This document shows, in pieces, positions 1 to 5,649 of a stretch of 5,649 nucleotides of DNA (within the stretch, counting starts at the first letter, position 1; each line of letters opens with the position of its first letter). Both the position numbers and the translations under genes were made by a program. The notes below the pieces were generated by a model. It was not told the DNA's origin. It did no database searches and saw nothing but the letters and a program-made list of their open reading frames with translations. Source of the DNA: an uncultured bacterium (lineage in GTDB: Bacteria > Bacteroidota > Ignavibacteria > Ignavibacteriales > Melioribacteraceae); assembly GCA_937936675.1 (NCBI GenBank), contig CALDDL010000324.1:1-5649 (forward strand), in the 5' to 3' direction.

Positions 1-220
1 TCAGTTTTGTTCCGTTTGGTACTGTCCCGCGTGGAATTTGTATTGTAACTTTTCCCGGAATAGAAACTTGAACCTGCGAATCTTGATTATTAATTAGAGT
101 GTCAATTAAATTTTTGGTTGGCTTATCTGCCGGAGGATCTACTATTACATCATCTTTTTTACAATTCGTAATTATTATAATAAGGAGGAAAAGTGTAATG
201 ATTTTGGCTAAGTTTTTCAT
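1..220 (-). CDS. Putative lipoprotein, N-terminal part (cut by the left window edge)
   Basis: Reading the minus strand from the ATG at 220-218 gives 73 codons with no stop before the window ends. The first 20 residues are a lipoprotein signal peptide: MKN start, a hydrophobic run rich in Leu and Ile, then I-T-N-C with Cys20 as the likely lipidated residue. After the Cys come K-K-D-D, then a Pro-rich linker, so the mature protein should be anchored in the envelope by signal peptidase II processing. The rest includes a stretch (VSIPGKVTIQIPRGTVPNGT) resembling the start of a beta-sandwich domain seen in many Bacteroidota-type surface lipoproteins, but too little is present to name a family. There is no clear Shine-Dalgarno sequence. 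It is transcribed away from the mannosidase gene, so it belongs to a different unit. Function is unknown. Confidence 0.8.
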   Translation of the reverse strand, partial: MKNLAKIITLFLLIIIITNCKKDDVIVDPPADKPTKNLIDTLINNQDSQVQVSIPGKVTIQIPRGTVPNGTKL

Positions 221-271
221 AGGACACCCACTCGTATTTTAATTAAGATAGTAAAGTCTAATTATGTTTTT

Positions 272-287
272 AAGATATCTATATCTT
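272..287. repeat. 16-bp imperfect palindrome AAGATATCTATATCTT
   Basis: The two 7-base arms AAGATAT and ATATCTT are perfect inverse complements around a 2-base centre CT. The site lies 51-67 bases upstream of the lipoprotein start codon, within the likely minus-strand promoter zone, so it could be a binding site for a dimeric regulator. The sequence is AT-rich, so a chance palindrome is possible. Confidence 0.35.
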
Positions 288-387
288 TATCATTATTCAA
301 TCCCTAAATATTGGTAAAAATCAATTTTGATCTTTATCACTTCTTTTACTGCTGGAAATAATTTAATTCTAGGTCTTAATGGATTAC

Positions 388-406
388 CTGATTAAGTATA
401 AATCAG
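388..406. repeat. Short inverted repeat overlapping the proposed mannosidase promoter
   Basis: CTGATT at 388-393 and AATCAG at 401-406 are perfect inverse complements separated by 7 bases. The repeat covers the region where a -35 element for the downstream gene would lie. It is a candidate regulator site and is unlike the LacI-type operator at 2866-2881. The arms are short and the case is weak. Confidence 0.3.
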
Positions 407-422
407 AATTATATTATATTTG
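392..422 (+). promoter_or_regulatory. Possible promoter of the mannosidase gene
   Basis: TATATTTG at 415-422 fits both the Bacteroidota -7 consensus TAnnTTTG and a sigma-70 -10 box (TATATT). A 17-base spacer upstream leads to TTAAGT at 392-397, which is a poor -35. Transcription would start near 428, leaving a leader of about 20 bases before the ATG at 449. The only possible ribosome binding site is GGGGA at 440-444. Confidence 0.35.
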
Positions 423-448
423 TTATTACACAATTCTTCGGGGATATC

Positions 449-2716
449 ATGAAAAAATATTTTTTCCTTCTTTTATTTTTATTATCCAATTTAATTTATT
501 CACAGACAAATCTAGTCGATTATGTAAATACGTTAATCGGCTCTGATTCGGAATATAAATTCTCGAACGGAAATACTTATCCTGCACTCGCGCTTCCATG
601 GGGAATGAACTTTTGGACTCCTCAAACTGCCAATATGGGTAATGGATGGCAGTATGCTTATGATGCTTATAAGATAAAAGGTTTCAAACAGACTCATCAA
701 CCATCTCCGTGGATAAATGATTATGGTGCCTTTTCAATTATGCCGGTTACCGGTGAATTAAAATATAAACAGGAAGAAAGAGAATCATGGTTCTCTCATA
801 AAAGAGAAACCGCTAAACCATATTATTATCAAGTTTATCTTGCCGATTATGATACTTGGCTTGAAATGACTCCCACCGAGAGAGCAGTTCAATTTAAGAT
901 CGATTTTCCTGCTGAGAGAAACTCTTATATAGTTCTAGATGCCTTTTTCAAAAATTCTTATGTAAAAATAATTCCCGAAGAAAATAAAATAATTGGTTAC
1001 TGTCGAAATAATTCGGGCGGAGTACCGGAGAATTTTCATAATTTCTTTGTTGCTCAATTTGATACTCCATTTGAAGAAGTTTTCACTTGGGATAGTACCG
1101 GTATTTATAAAGATTCTTTCGAAAGAAAAGATAAGCATGTGGGAGCGGTAGTAAAGTTCAAGGGCTCAGATAAAAAAACAATAAATATAAAAATTGCATC
1201 CTCATTTATAAGTCCTGAACAAGCACAATTAAATCTAGACCGAGAAATCGGTAATAAAACATTCGAGCAGACAAAACAAAATGCTTATGATATCTGGAAT
1301 AAAGAATTTAATAAGATAAAGGTGGAAGGGGGAACGGAGTCAGAGTATATAAATTTCTATACTGCGTTCTATCGGACACTTTTATTCCCGCGAAAATTTT
1401 ATGAGATAAATAAGAATAATGAAATAGTACATTATAGTCCTTATAATGGCGATGTTCTTCCGGGGTATATGTTTACAGATAATGGTTTCTGGGATACTTT
1501 TAGAGCTGTATTTCCTTTCTTTACATTAATGTATCCAGAACATAATAGCCAAGTAATGCAAGGCTTAGTGAATACATATAATGAAAGCGGATGGCTGCCC
1601 GAGTGGGCATCTCCGGGTCATCGTGATTGTATGATCGGTTCTAACTCTGCCTCGCTTATCGGGGATTCTTATCTTAAGGGTATCCGAGGATATGATATTA
1701 ATACTCTTTATGAAGCAATAACTAAAAATGCAGATAATGAAGGACCGCTTAGTTCTGTCGGTCGGCTCGGGGCAGAATATTATAACACACTTGGTTATAT
1801 CCCTTATGACGTAAAAATTGATGAAAATACCGCACGCACACTTGAATATAGTTATGCCGATTTTGTTATTTGGCGATTGGCAAAAGAATTAAACCGCCCT
1901 CAAAAAGAGATTGATCTATTTGCTAAGCGAGCACTAAACTATAAAAATGTGTTTGATAAGAATATCAATTTTATGAGAGGAAGAAATAAAGATGGTTCTT
2001 TTCAATCGCCTTTCCGTCCCGATAAATGGGGTGATGCTTTCACCGAAGGATGCTCGTGGCATTGGACTTGGTGCGTATTTCATGATCCGAAAGGACTTAG
2101 CGATCTTATGGGAGGCGACCAAAAATTCATCGAGAAATTAGATTCGGTTTTTATCGCTTCACCTACATTCGATTTTTCTTATTATCGAACACAGATTCAT
2201 GAGATAACTGAAATGCTTGTAGCCGGAATGGGGCAGTACGCTCATGGCAATCAGCCGATCCAGCATGCTATATATTTATATAATTATGTCGGTACTCCGT
2301 GGAAAGCACAGAAAAAATTAAGAGAAGTTATGCAATTAATGTACACACCTACTCCCGATGGATTATGTGGTGATGAAGATAACGGACAAACTTCGGCATG
2401 GTATGTTTTCTCTGCCCTCGGATTTTATCCCGTAGCTCCCGGTACAAATGAATATGTTTTCGGCTCTCCATTATTCAAGAAAGCAACTCTTCAATTAGAA
2501 AATGGAAGTCAATTTATTATTGAGGCAGAAAATAATTCCGACAAGAATATTTATATAGATAAAATGTCGTTGAATGGTAAAGATTATAACAAGACTTTTA
2601 TAAAACATGAAGATATTATGAAGGGAGGAACTCTAAATATTCAGATGAGTTCACAACCAAATTTAGATAGAGGAAAACCAGAAAAAGACCGTCCATATTC
2701 GTTTACAAAGGAATAG
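449..2716 (+). CDS. Secreted GH92 family exo-alpha-mannosidase (probable alpha-1,2-mannosidase)
   Basis: The 755-residue product matches the usual length and architecture of glycoside hydrolase family 92: an N-terminal beta-sandwich (about 20-270) followed by an (alpha/alpha)6 catalytic barrel (about 290-690). GH92 enzymes are calcium-dependent, inverting exo-alpha-mannosidases that trim N-glycan or fungal/yeast mannan. Residues 1-18 form a Sec signal peptide (KK, Leu/Phe-rich core, then IYSQ), with cleavage near Ser18 or Gln19 and no lipobox, so the enzyme should be periplasmic or released. I see no C-terminal sorting domain. The family signature GDEDNGQTSAWYVFSALGFY starts at residue 641. 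Glu533 (TEGCSW) is the expected acid and Asp642/Asp644 the base region. Trp88 and the His584-Glu585 pair, linked in the characterised Bt3990 enzyme to alpha-1,2 recognition, are all present at the same numbering as I recall for Bt3990. The ATG at 449 is chosen because it opens the signal peptide. The gene stands alone upstream of a hairpin. Confidence 0.96.
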   Translation: MKKYFFLLLFLLSNLIYSQTNLVDYVNTLIGSDSEYKFSNGNTYPALALPWGMNFWTPQTANMGNGWQYAYDAYKIKGFKQTHQPSPWINDYGAFSIMPVTGELKYKQEERESWFSHKRETAKPYYYQVYLADYDTWLEMTPTERAVQFKIDFPAERNSYIVLDAFFKNSYVKIIPEENKIIGYCRNNSGGVPENFHNFFVAQFDTPFEEVFTWDSTGIYKDSFERKDKHVGAVVKFKGSDKKTINIKIASSFISPEQAQLNLDREIGNKTFEQTKQNAYDIWNKEFNKIKVEGGTESEYINFYTAFYRTLLFPRKFYEINKNNEIVHYSPYNGDVLPGYMFTDNGFWDTFRAVFPFFTLMYPEHNSQVMQGLVNTYNESGWLPEWASPGHRDCMIGSNSASLIGDSYLKGIRGYDINTLYEAITKNADNEGPLSSVGRLGAEYYNTLGYIPYDVKIDENTARTLEYSYADFVIWRLAKELNRPQKEIDLFAKRALNYKNVFDKNINFMRGRNKDGSFQSPFRPDKWGDAFTEGCSWHWTWCVFHDPKGLSDLMGGDQKFIEKLDSVFIASPTFDFSYYRTQIHEITEMLVAGMGQYAHGNQPIQHAIYLYNYVGTPWKAQKKLREVMQLMYTPTPDGLCGDEDNGQTSAWYVFSALGFYPVAPGTNEYVFGSPLFKKATLQLENGSQFIIEAENNSDKNIYIDKMSLNGKDYNKTFIKHEDIMKGGTLNIQMSSQPNLDRGKPEKDRPYSFTKE

Positions 2717-2731
2717 ATTAATCGTTTAACT
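2716..2731. promoter_or_regulatory. Second, degenerate LacI-type operator candidate
   Basis: GATTAATCGTTTAACT matches the perfect operator at 2866-2881 in 13 of 16 positions. The right half GTTTAACT is identical, the central CG is kept, and all differences are in the left half. It begins on the last base of the mannosidase stop codon. The centre-to-centre distance to the main operator is 150 bp, about 14 helical turns, which would permit looping by a tetramer or simple cooperative binding. Function is inferred from similarity only. Confidence 0.45.
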
Positions 2732-2750
2732 AAATTCGTGCCAACCTTAA

Positions 2751-2798
2751 ACCTTTGATTTTAAGCTCAAATCTTTAATATAGCTTAAAATCAAAGGT
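2751..2798. terminator. 17-bp perfect hairpin, likely terminator after the mannosidase gene
   Basis: ACCTTTGATTTTAAGCT (2751-2767) and its exact inverse complement (2782-2798) flank a 14-base loop. The hairpin starts 35 bases after the mannosidase stop codon and ends 33 bases before the -35 box of the next gene, the expected place for a terminator that insulates the two units. The stem is AT-rich. No long T run follows directly; only AATATTAAATTTT is found. It could therefore also be an mRNA-stabilising 3' end or a weak bidirectional terminator. Confidence 0.6.
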
Positions 2799-2830
2799 AA
2801 TATTAAATTTTCACTGATATACGATTTAAC

Positions 2831-2859
2831 TTGACAAGAAGTAAAAGAGTTTATATTTT
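2831..2859 (+). promoter_or_regulatory. Sigma-70-like promoter of the regulator operon
   Basis: A consensus -35 box TTGACA (2831-2836) is followed after 17 bases by TATTTT (2854-2859). TATATT at 2852-2857 with a 15-base spacer is an alternative -10. The predicted start is near 2865-2867, giving a leader of about 22-24 bases. A -35 that matches consensus exactly argues for a primary sigma factor of the usual bacterial type rather than the TTG/TAnnTTTG pattern of Bacteroides. Confidence 0.65.
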
Positions 2860-2865
2860 AGAGTT

Positions 2866-2881
2866 AGTTAAACGTTTAACT
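2866..2881. promoter_or_regulatory. LacI-family operator, perfect 16-bp palindrome AGTTAAACGTTTAACT
   Basis: The 16 bases equal their own reverse complement and have the central CG typical of LacI/PurR-family operators, where the hinge leucine inserts. The site spans about +1 to +16 of the predicted transcript and ends 7 bases before the start codon of the LacI-type gene. A bound repressor would block RNA polymerase and so shut off its own operon. The same bases take the place where a ribosome binding site would be, and none is present. Autoregulation is an inference from position. Confidence 0.8.
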
Positions 2882-2888
2882 TAAATCT

Positions 2889-3911
2889 ATGTCACCTACA
2901 ATAAAAGATGTAGCAAAAAAAGCGGGAGTATCGATAGCCACTGTTTCTTTAGTAATTCAGAATCATGCACGAATCACAACCGCAACGAAGACGAAAGTTC
3001 AAAAAGCAATTAAAGAACTTAATTACCATCCTTCACGTTCTGCTAAAGGATTAGTTACTAAAACTACGGGTAATATTGGATTTATACTTACAGACGATCA
3101 CTTCCTTCAAACTGAACCATTCTATACGAAAATATTTCTTGGAACAGAATTCGGCACTCGAGGCACTAATTATTATGTGTTACTTGCTACTATCGCCCGG
3201 GATTTTAATTCTAAAGATGAATTACCCAGATTTATTCTTGAAAGAAGTGTAGATGGAATTATTATTGCAGGGAAAGCCACTCAAGATTTTATTGAAAGGA
3301 TTGAACTTCTTGATATACCGATAGTATTTATAGATTATTATCCCAATTCGGGAAATTTCTTTACTGTACTTATTGATAATATAAATGGTGGCATTATAGC
3401 TACAAAACATTTAGTCGATTTAGGTCATAAAGAGATTGGTTTTATCGGAGGAGATATATCACATCCAAGTATTTATGATCGATTTTCAGGATATAAACAG
3501 GCACTTGAATCGGGTGGAATTAAATTTAATAAAAAGAATTGTGTGATTGATGAAGAAGACCCTTCCCGCCCAAATGGATATAATGCTGCAAAAAAACTTT
3601 TTGCTCAAAACAAAAAAATAACGGCAATCTTTGCATGTAACGATGCTATGGCGATAGGAGCAATGCAGTATTGTACAGATAATAAAATTAAAATTCCTAA
3701 TGATGTTTCTCTCATTGGTTTTGATGATGTGGAAGCGGATATATTTTTAAATCCGCCTTTGACTACAATAAAAGTTCCAAAATTTGAGCTTGGCACCGAG
3801 GCGATCCATTTAATTGAAAATGTTATAAAAAATAAGTCTTACCATAATAAAAAGAAGATTCTTGTTCCTGTTGAATTAATTATCAGAAACTCAACAAGAG
3901 AATTGAAATGA
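2889..3911 (+). CDS. LacI-family transcriptional regulator
   Basis: This 340-residue protein has the standard length and order of the LacI/GalR family. Residues 4-23 (TIKDVAKKAGVSIATVSLVI) are the helix-turn-helix, followed by the hinge helix SRSAKGL with Leu55 as the residue that wedges into the operator centre. Residues about 61-340 are a periplasmic-binding-protein-like sensor domain. Ligand-site residues of the family are present: Arg198 in DRFSGY, Asn251-Asp252 in ACNDAMA, and Asp279-Asp280 in GFDDVE. The ligand is therefore probably a sugar or sugar derivative, but it cannot be named from sequence. The start is fixed by the canonical MSPTIKDVA opening; no Shine-Dalgarno sequence precedes it. 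The stop codon overlaps the start of the dehydrogenase gene by 4 bases, so the regulator is the first gene of an operon. Likely targets are the palindrome just upstream and the copy at 2716-2731. It acts in the cytoplasm. Confidence 0.96.
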   Translation: MSPTIKDVAKKAGVSIATVSLVIQNHARITTATKTKVQKAIKELNYHPSRSAKGLVTKTTGNIGFILTDDHFLQTEPFYTKIFLGTEFGTRGTNYYVLLATIARDFNSKDELPRFILERSVDGIIIAGKATQDFIERIELLDIPIVFIDYYPNSGNFFTVLIDNINGGIIATKHLVDLGHKEIGFIGGDISHPSIYDRFSGYKQALESGGIKFNKKNCVIDEEDPSRPNGYNAAKKLFAQNKKITAIFACNDAMAIGAMQYCTDNKIKIPNDVSLIGFDDVEADIFLNPPLTTIKVPKFELGTEAIHLIENVIKNKSYHNKKKILVPVELIIRNSTRELK

Positions 3912-4936
3912 AATCAGTTGTATTTAGAGATACCGAAAATTTAGAAATAATTGAAACTAAATTACGTAATTTGAAAGATGATGAATTAATAATAGAAGTG
4001 GCAAATTGCGGAGTTTGCGGTACTGATTTCCATATATTTAATGGACATTCACATGCAAAGAAAAACACAATTTTAGGACATGAATTTGCTGGAACTATAA
4101 TTGTTAAGGGGATTGATTGTAACGGATTTGAAATTGGTGATAATATAGCAGTTGATCCAAATATTTACTGTGGTAAATGTGATTATTGCAAAGCCGGGAA
4201 AATTCAGTTTTGTGAGAACCATAAAGCTCTTGGAGTAACTGAGGATGGCGGATTTGCAGAATATGTGATTGTCCCCACTTCACAAGCTTATCTACTGCCC
4301 AAAGAATACTCTCTTTCAGATGCTGCATTTGCCGAACCTTTATCTTGTTGTATAAGAGGTATTGACCAAGCAGAAATTAAACATGGCGATTCGGTAATTA
4401 TTGTTGGGGGCGGAACGATTGGTCTTTTGATGCTTCAATTGGCAAAATTAGCCGGTGCATCAAAAATAATAGTAATTGAACCAAATGAAAAAAAACATAA
4501 ATATGCATTGGAACTGGGAGCTGATTATATCCTCTCTCCGGATAGAATAAATTTATTATATGAAGCTAATAAAACTACAAACGGTGGTGCGGATAAAGTC
4601 ATAGAATGTGTAGGAAGTCCAGATGCAGTTACTTTATCTCTTCAATTAATAAAGCGCGGAGGAACAATAGTTATTTTCGGCTTAGCACCAGAAGGTAAAT
4701 CCATAAAACTAAATCTTCAAGAAGCTTTCAAAAAGGAACTTACAATTAAAACATCCTTCCTTAATCCGTTTACTTTTGGAAGAGCAATTGATTTATTAAT
4801 AAATAGAAAGGTAGAGGTTAGTAGCATTCCCGTTACTCAATTAGGATTCGATTCAATAACAGAAATATTTTCTACATCATATAAAAGTAATACTCTTAAA
4901 TATCAATTTACAAATAAACTAAAGGAGACCTTATGA
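3908..4936 (+). CDS. Zinc-dependent medium-chain alcohol/polyol dehydrogenase (sorbitol/threonine dehydrogenase-like)
   Basis: The 342-residue product is a complete medium-chain dehydrogenase/reductase that should oxidise a secondary alcohol, polyol or sugar with NAD+ in the cytoplasm. Catalytic zinc ligands are Cys37 (GVCGTD), His58-Glu59 (LGHEFAG) and Glu143 (FAEPLSC). The structural zinc lobe has Cys88, Cys91, Cys94 and Cys102. The Rossmann motif GGGTIG starts at residue 167, and Glu191 at the end of the second strand (VIEPNE) predicts NAD rather than NADP. It resembles sorbitol, L-threonine 3- and butanediol dehydrogenases; the substrate cannot be fixed from sequence. The start ATG lies in an ATGA overlap with the regulator stop, with a weak AAGAG ribosome site at 3896-3900, so translation is probably coupled. 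Placement behind a sugar-type regulator suggests a role in carbohydrate or polyol catabolism. Nothing appears truncated. Confidence 0.94.
   Translation: MKSVVFRDTENLEIIETKLRNLKDDELIIEVANCGVCGTDFHIFNGHSHAKKNTILGHEFAGTIIVKGIDCNGFEIGDNIAVDPNIYCGKCDYCKAGKIQFCENHKALGVTEDGGFAEYVIVPTSQAYLLPKEYSLSDAAFAEPLSCCIRGIDQAEIKHGDSVIIVGGGTIGLLMLQLAKLAGASKIIVIEPNEKKHKYALELGADYILSPDRINLLYEANKTTNGGADKVIECVGSPDAVTLSLQLIKRGGTIVIFGLAPEGKSIKLNLQEAFKKELTIKTSFLNPFTFGRAIDLLINRKVEVSSIPVTQLGFDSITEIFSTSYKSNTLKYQFTNKLKETL
4922..4927 (+). promoter_or_regulatory. Strong ribosome binding site AAGGAG for the secreted-protein gene
   Basis: AAGGAG lies 5 bases before the ATG at 4933, inside the last codons of the dehydrogenase gene. 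It is the best Shine-Dalgarno match among the plus-strand genes of the window and supports this start over later ATGs. It suggests that the third gene is translated more strongly than the regulator, which has none. Confidence 0.75.
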
Positions 4937-5649
4937 GGACTCAACTAACAAATATTAGATGGCGTTTCTGGCTAATTATTCTAATTATGATAGCCGGTGT
5001 TACAATTTCGAACGCTCAATCAGGTGTAAATATTGTGGGCAGTTTTGAACAAGAGTTACCGTCATATTGGATGAAAGGCAATGAACCGGCAGGAGCAACA
5101 TTAAGCTGGGCAACGGATCAATCCAAATCGATGGGAAGAAGCTTAAAGATCGAGAAGACAGGAGTAGGCGAGGCAGCATATTGGGAGAGTGAGAATATGG
5201 CAGATTTATGGGCACCGTTCCATAATAAAGATGTTGATATATTCTTAGGAGCTTATGTAAAGACAAACGGAGTAAATATCAATCCGGCAACAGATGATGA
5301 CAAGTGGTATTTAGAGTACAGTTTTTATGGAAAGAGCGGTAATGAGATTGGAAAGATAAAACTACCGATAGATCAGAGTACTAGTACGAGTGCAGGCTGG
5401 GTAGCCGATACAAATGCGATAGGGAGTGTAATCTTACCGGAAGATAGTTATACGACAACGATCAAGTTTGTAGCGGGAGCAAATGCGATAGGAACAGTAT
5501 GGGCAGATGACTTCATGTTCTATGGCAGAGGCGGTGCATGGGCAGGACAGGATTGGAATACACAGGTAGGCGTACCTACAGGCTGGTTCTATTGGTTACC
5601 ACCGAATGGAGGAAATGACGGACAGCTAACGGCAGGATATGAGAATACA
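4933..5649 (+). CDS. Secreted protein with possible carbohydrate-binding-like N-terminal domain (cut by the right window edge)
   Basis: The reading frame runs 239 codons to the window end without a stop. Residues 1-28 are a Sec signal peptide with an Arg-containing start, a core WLIILIMIAGVTI, and a likely cleavage site S-N-A before Gln29; no lipobox Cys is present. Residues about 33-197 look like a beta-sandwich module. They begin with a G-S-F-E-Q-E-L-P motif, as carbohydrate-binding-module-like jelly rolls often do, contain many Trp and Tyr, and end with GTVWADDFMFYG, a strand typical of such folds. From about residue 198 a Trp-rich stretch (GGAWAGQDWNTQVGVPTGW) starts another region. I recall similar sequences in long Ignavibacteria secreted proteins with a C-terminal sorting domain, but this cannot be verified here. 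The start overlaps the dehydrogenase stop by ATGA. Codon use differs from the preceding genes (8 GAG to 3 GAA). The exact function is unknown. Confidence 0.85.
   Translation, partial: MRTQLTNIRWRFWLIILIMIAGVTISNAQSGVNIVGSFEQELPSYWMKGNEPAGATLSWATDQSKSMGRSLKIEKTGVGEAAYWESENMADLWAPFHNKDVDIFLGAYVKTNGVNINPATDDDKWYLEYSFYGKSGNEIGKIKLPIDQSTSTSAGWVADTNAIGSVILPEDSYTTTIKFVAGANAIGTVWADDFMFYGRGGAWAGQDWNTQVGVPTGWFYWLPPNGGNDGQLTAGYENT

Larger units (their letters stand above)
221..448. other. Divergent intergenic region between lipoprotein and mannosidase genes
   Basis: This AT-rich 228-bp stretch separates two genes transcribed in opposite directions and so must hold both their promoters. I see a plausible promoter for the plus-strand gene near 392-422 and two short inverted repeats (272-287 and 388-406). 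I could not pick a convincing promoter for the minus-strand lipoprotein gene. No copy of the 16-bp LacI-type operator found at 2866-2881 is visible here. No small ORF or RNA gene can be supported. Confidence 0.6.

Noticed and set aside
315..335. Inverted repeat ATCAA-TT-TTGAT in the divergent intergenic region
   Set aside because: The arms are only 5 bases, the base composition is extreme, and it is not placed against a recognisable promoter.
935..1138. Minus-strand open reading frame within the mannosidase gene
   Set aside because: It is antisense to a conserved part of the GH92 N-terminal domain and looks like a random AT-rich translation.
4104..4328. Open reading frame on the minus strand inside the dehydrogenase gene
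   Set aside because: It lies wholly antisense to a complete, well-recognised zinc dehydrogenase, and its translation shows no domain or plausible start signal.
4760..4775. Operator-like sequence around TTAATCCGTTTACTT inside the dehydrogenase gene
   Set aside because: It matches the LacI-type palindrome only partly and sits in the middle of a coding region; chance similarity in AT-rich DNA is the simpler reading.
5000..5266. 88-codon open reading frame on the minus strand inside the secreted-protein gene
   Set aside because: The plus frame has a signal peptide, a strong ribosome binding site and coherent protein sequence; the antisense frame has low-complexity Leu/Ser/Pro-rich content typical of a shadow.
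5412..5492. Direct repeat of AAATGCGATAGG (5412-5423 and 5481-5492)
   Set aside because: It is a 12-base in-frame repeat encoding N-A-I-G twice, best explained by similar strands in one beta-sandwich and by biased codon choice, not by a mobile or regulatory repeat.

Overview
The window reads as a stretch of carbohydrate-utilisation DNA from an AT-rich, Gram-negative bacterium of the Bacteroidota/Chlorobi/Ignavibacteria kind. This placement is inference. It rests on the low G+C, a secreted family GH92 alpha-mannosidase with a Bacteroidota-style signal peptide, a lipoprotein with a typical lipobox, and a large secreted protein of a sort I associate with Ignavibacteria. A TTGACA-type promoter in front of the regulator gene fits an Ignavibacteria-like genome better than a classical Bacteroides. 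No rRNA, tRNA, transposase, CRISPR array or SusC/SusD pair is visible.

Layout. Bases 1-220 (minus strand) hold the start of a lipoprotein gene that runs off the left edge. Bases 221-448 are a divergent intergenic region with a possible promoter for the next gene and two short palindromes. Bases 449-2716 (plus) encode a complete, exported GH92 exo-alpha-mannosidase with its whole catalytic set. Bases 2717-2888 are a compact control region: an operator-like half-palindrome touching the mannosidase stop codon, a 17-bp perfect hairpin, a TTGACA/TATTTT promoter, and a perfect 16-bp palindromic LacI-type operator placed at the expected transcription start. Then follow three plus-strand genes with no gaps: a LacI-family regulator (2889-3911), a zinc-dependent medium-chain dehydrogenase (3908-4936), and the first 239 codons of a secreted protein with a possible carbohydrate-binding-like N-terminal domain (4933 to the right edge). 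Both junctions are 4-base ATGA overlaps.

How the genes work together (inference). The mannosidase would release mannose from alpha-mannosides outside the cytoplasm. The LacI-type protein would sense a sugar or sugar derivative and repress its own operon by sitting on the start site. That operon also carries a cytoplasmic NAD-linked polyol/sugar dehydrogenase and a large secreted protein, so sensing, oxidation and an extracellular function are under one switch. The mannosidase is separated from the operon by a hairpin and may or may not share the regulator. The unusual points are the operator architecture, the coupling of a regulator to an envelope or secreted protein, and the distinct codon use of that last gene.
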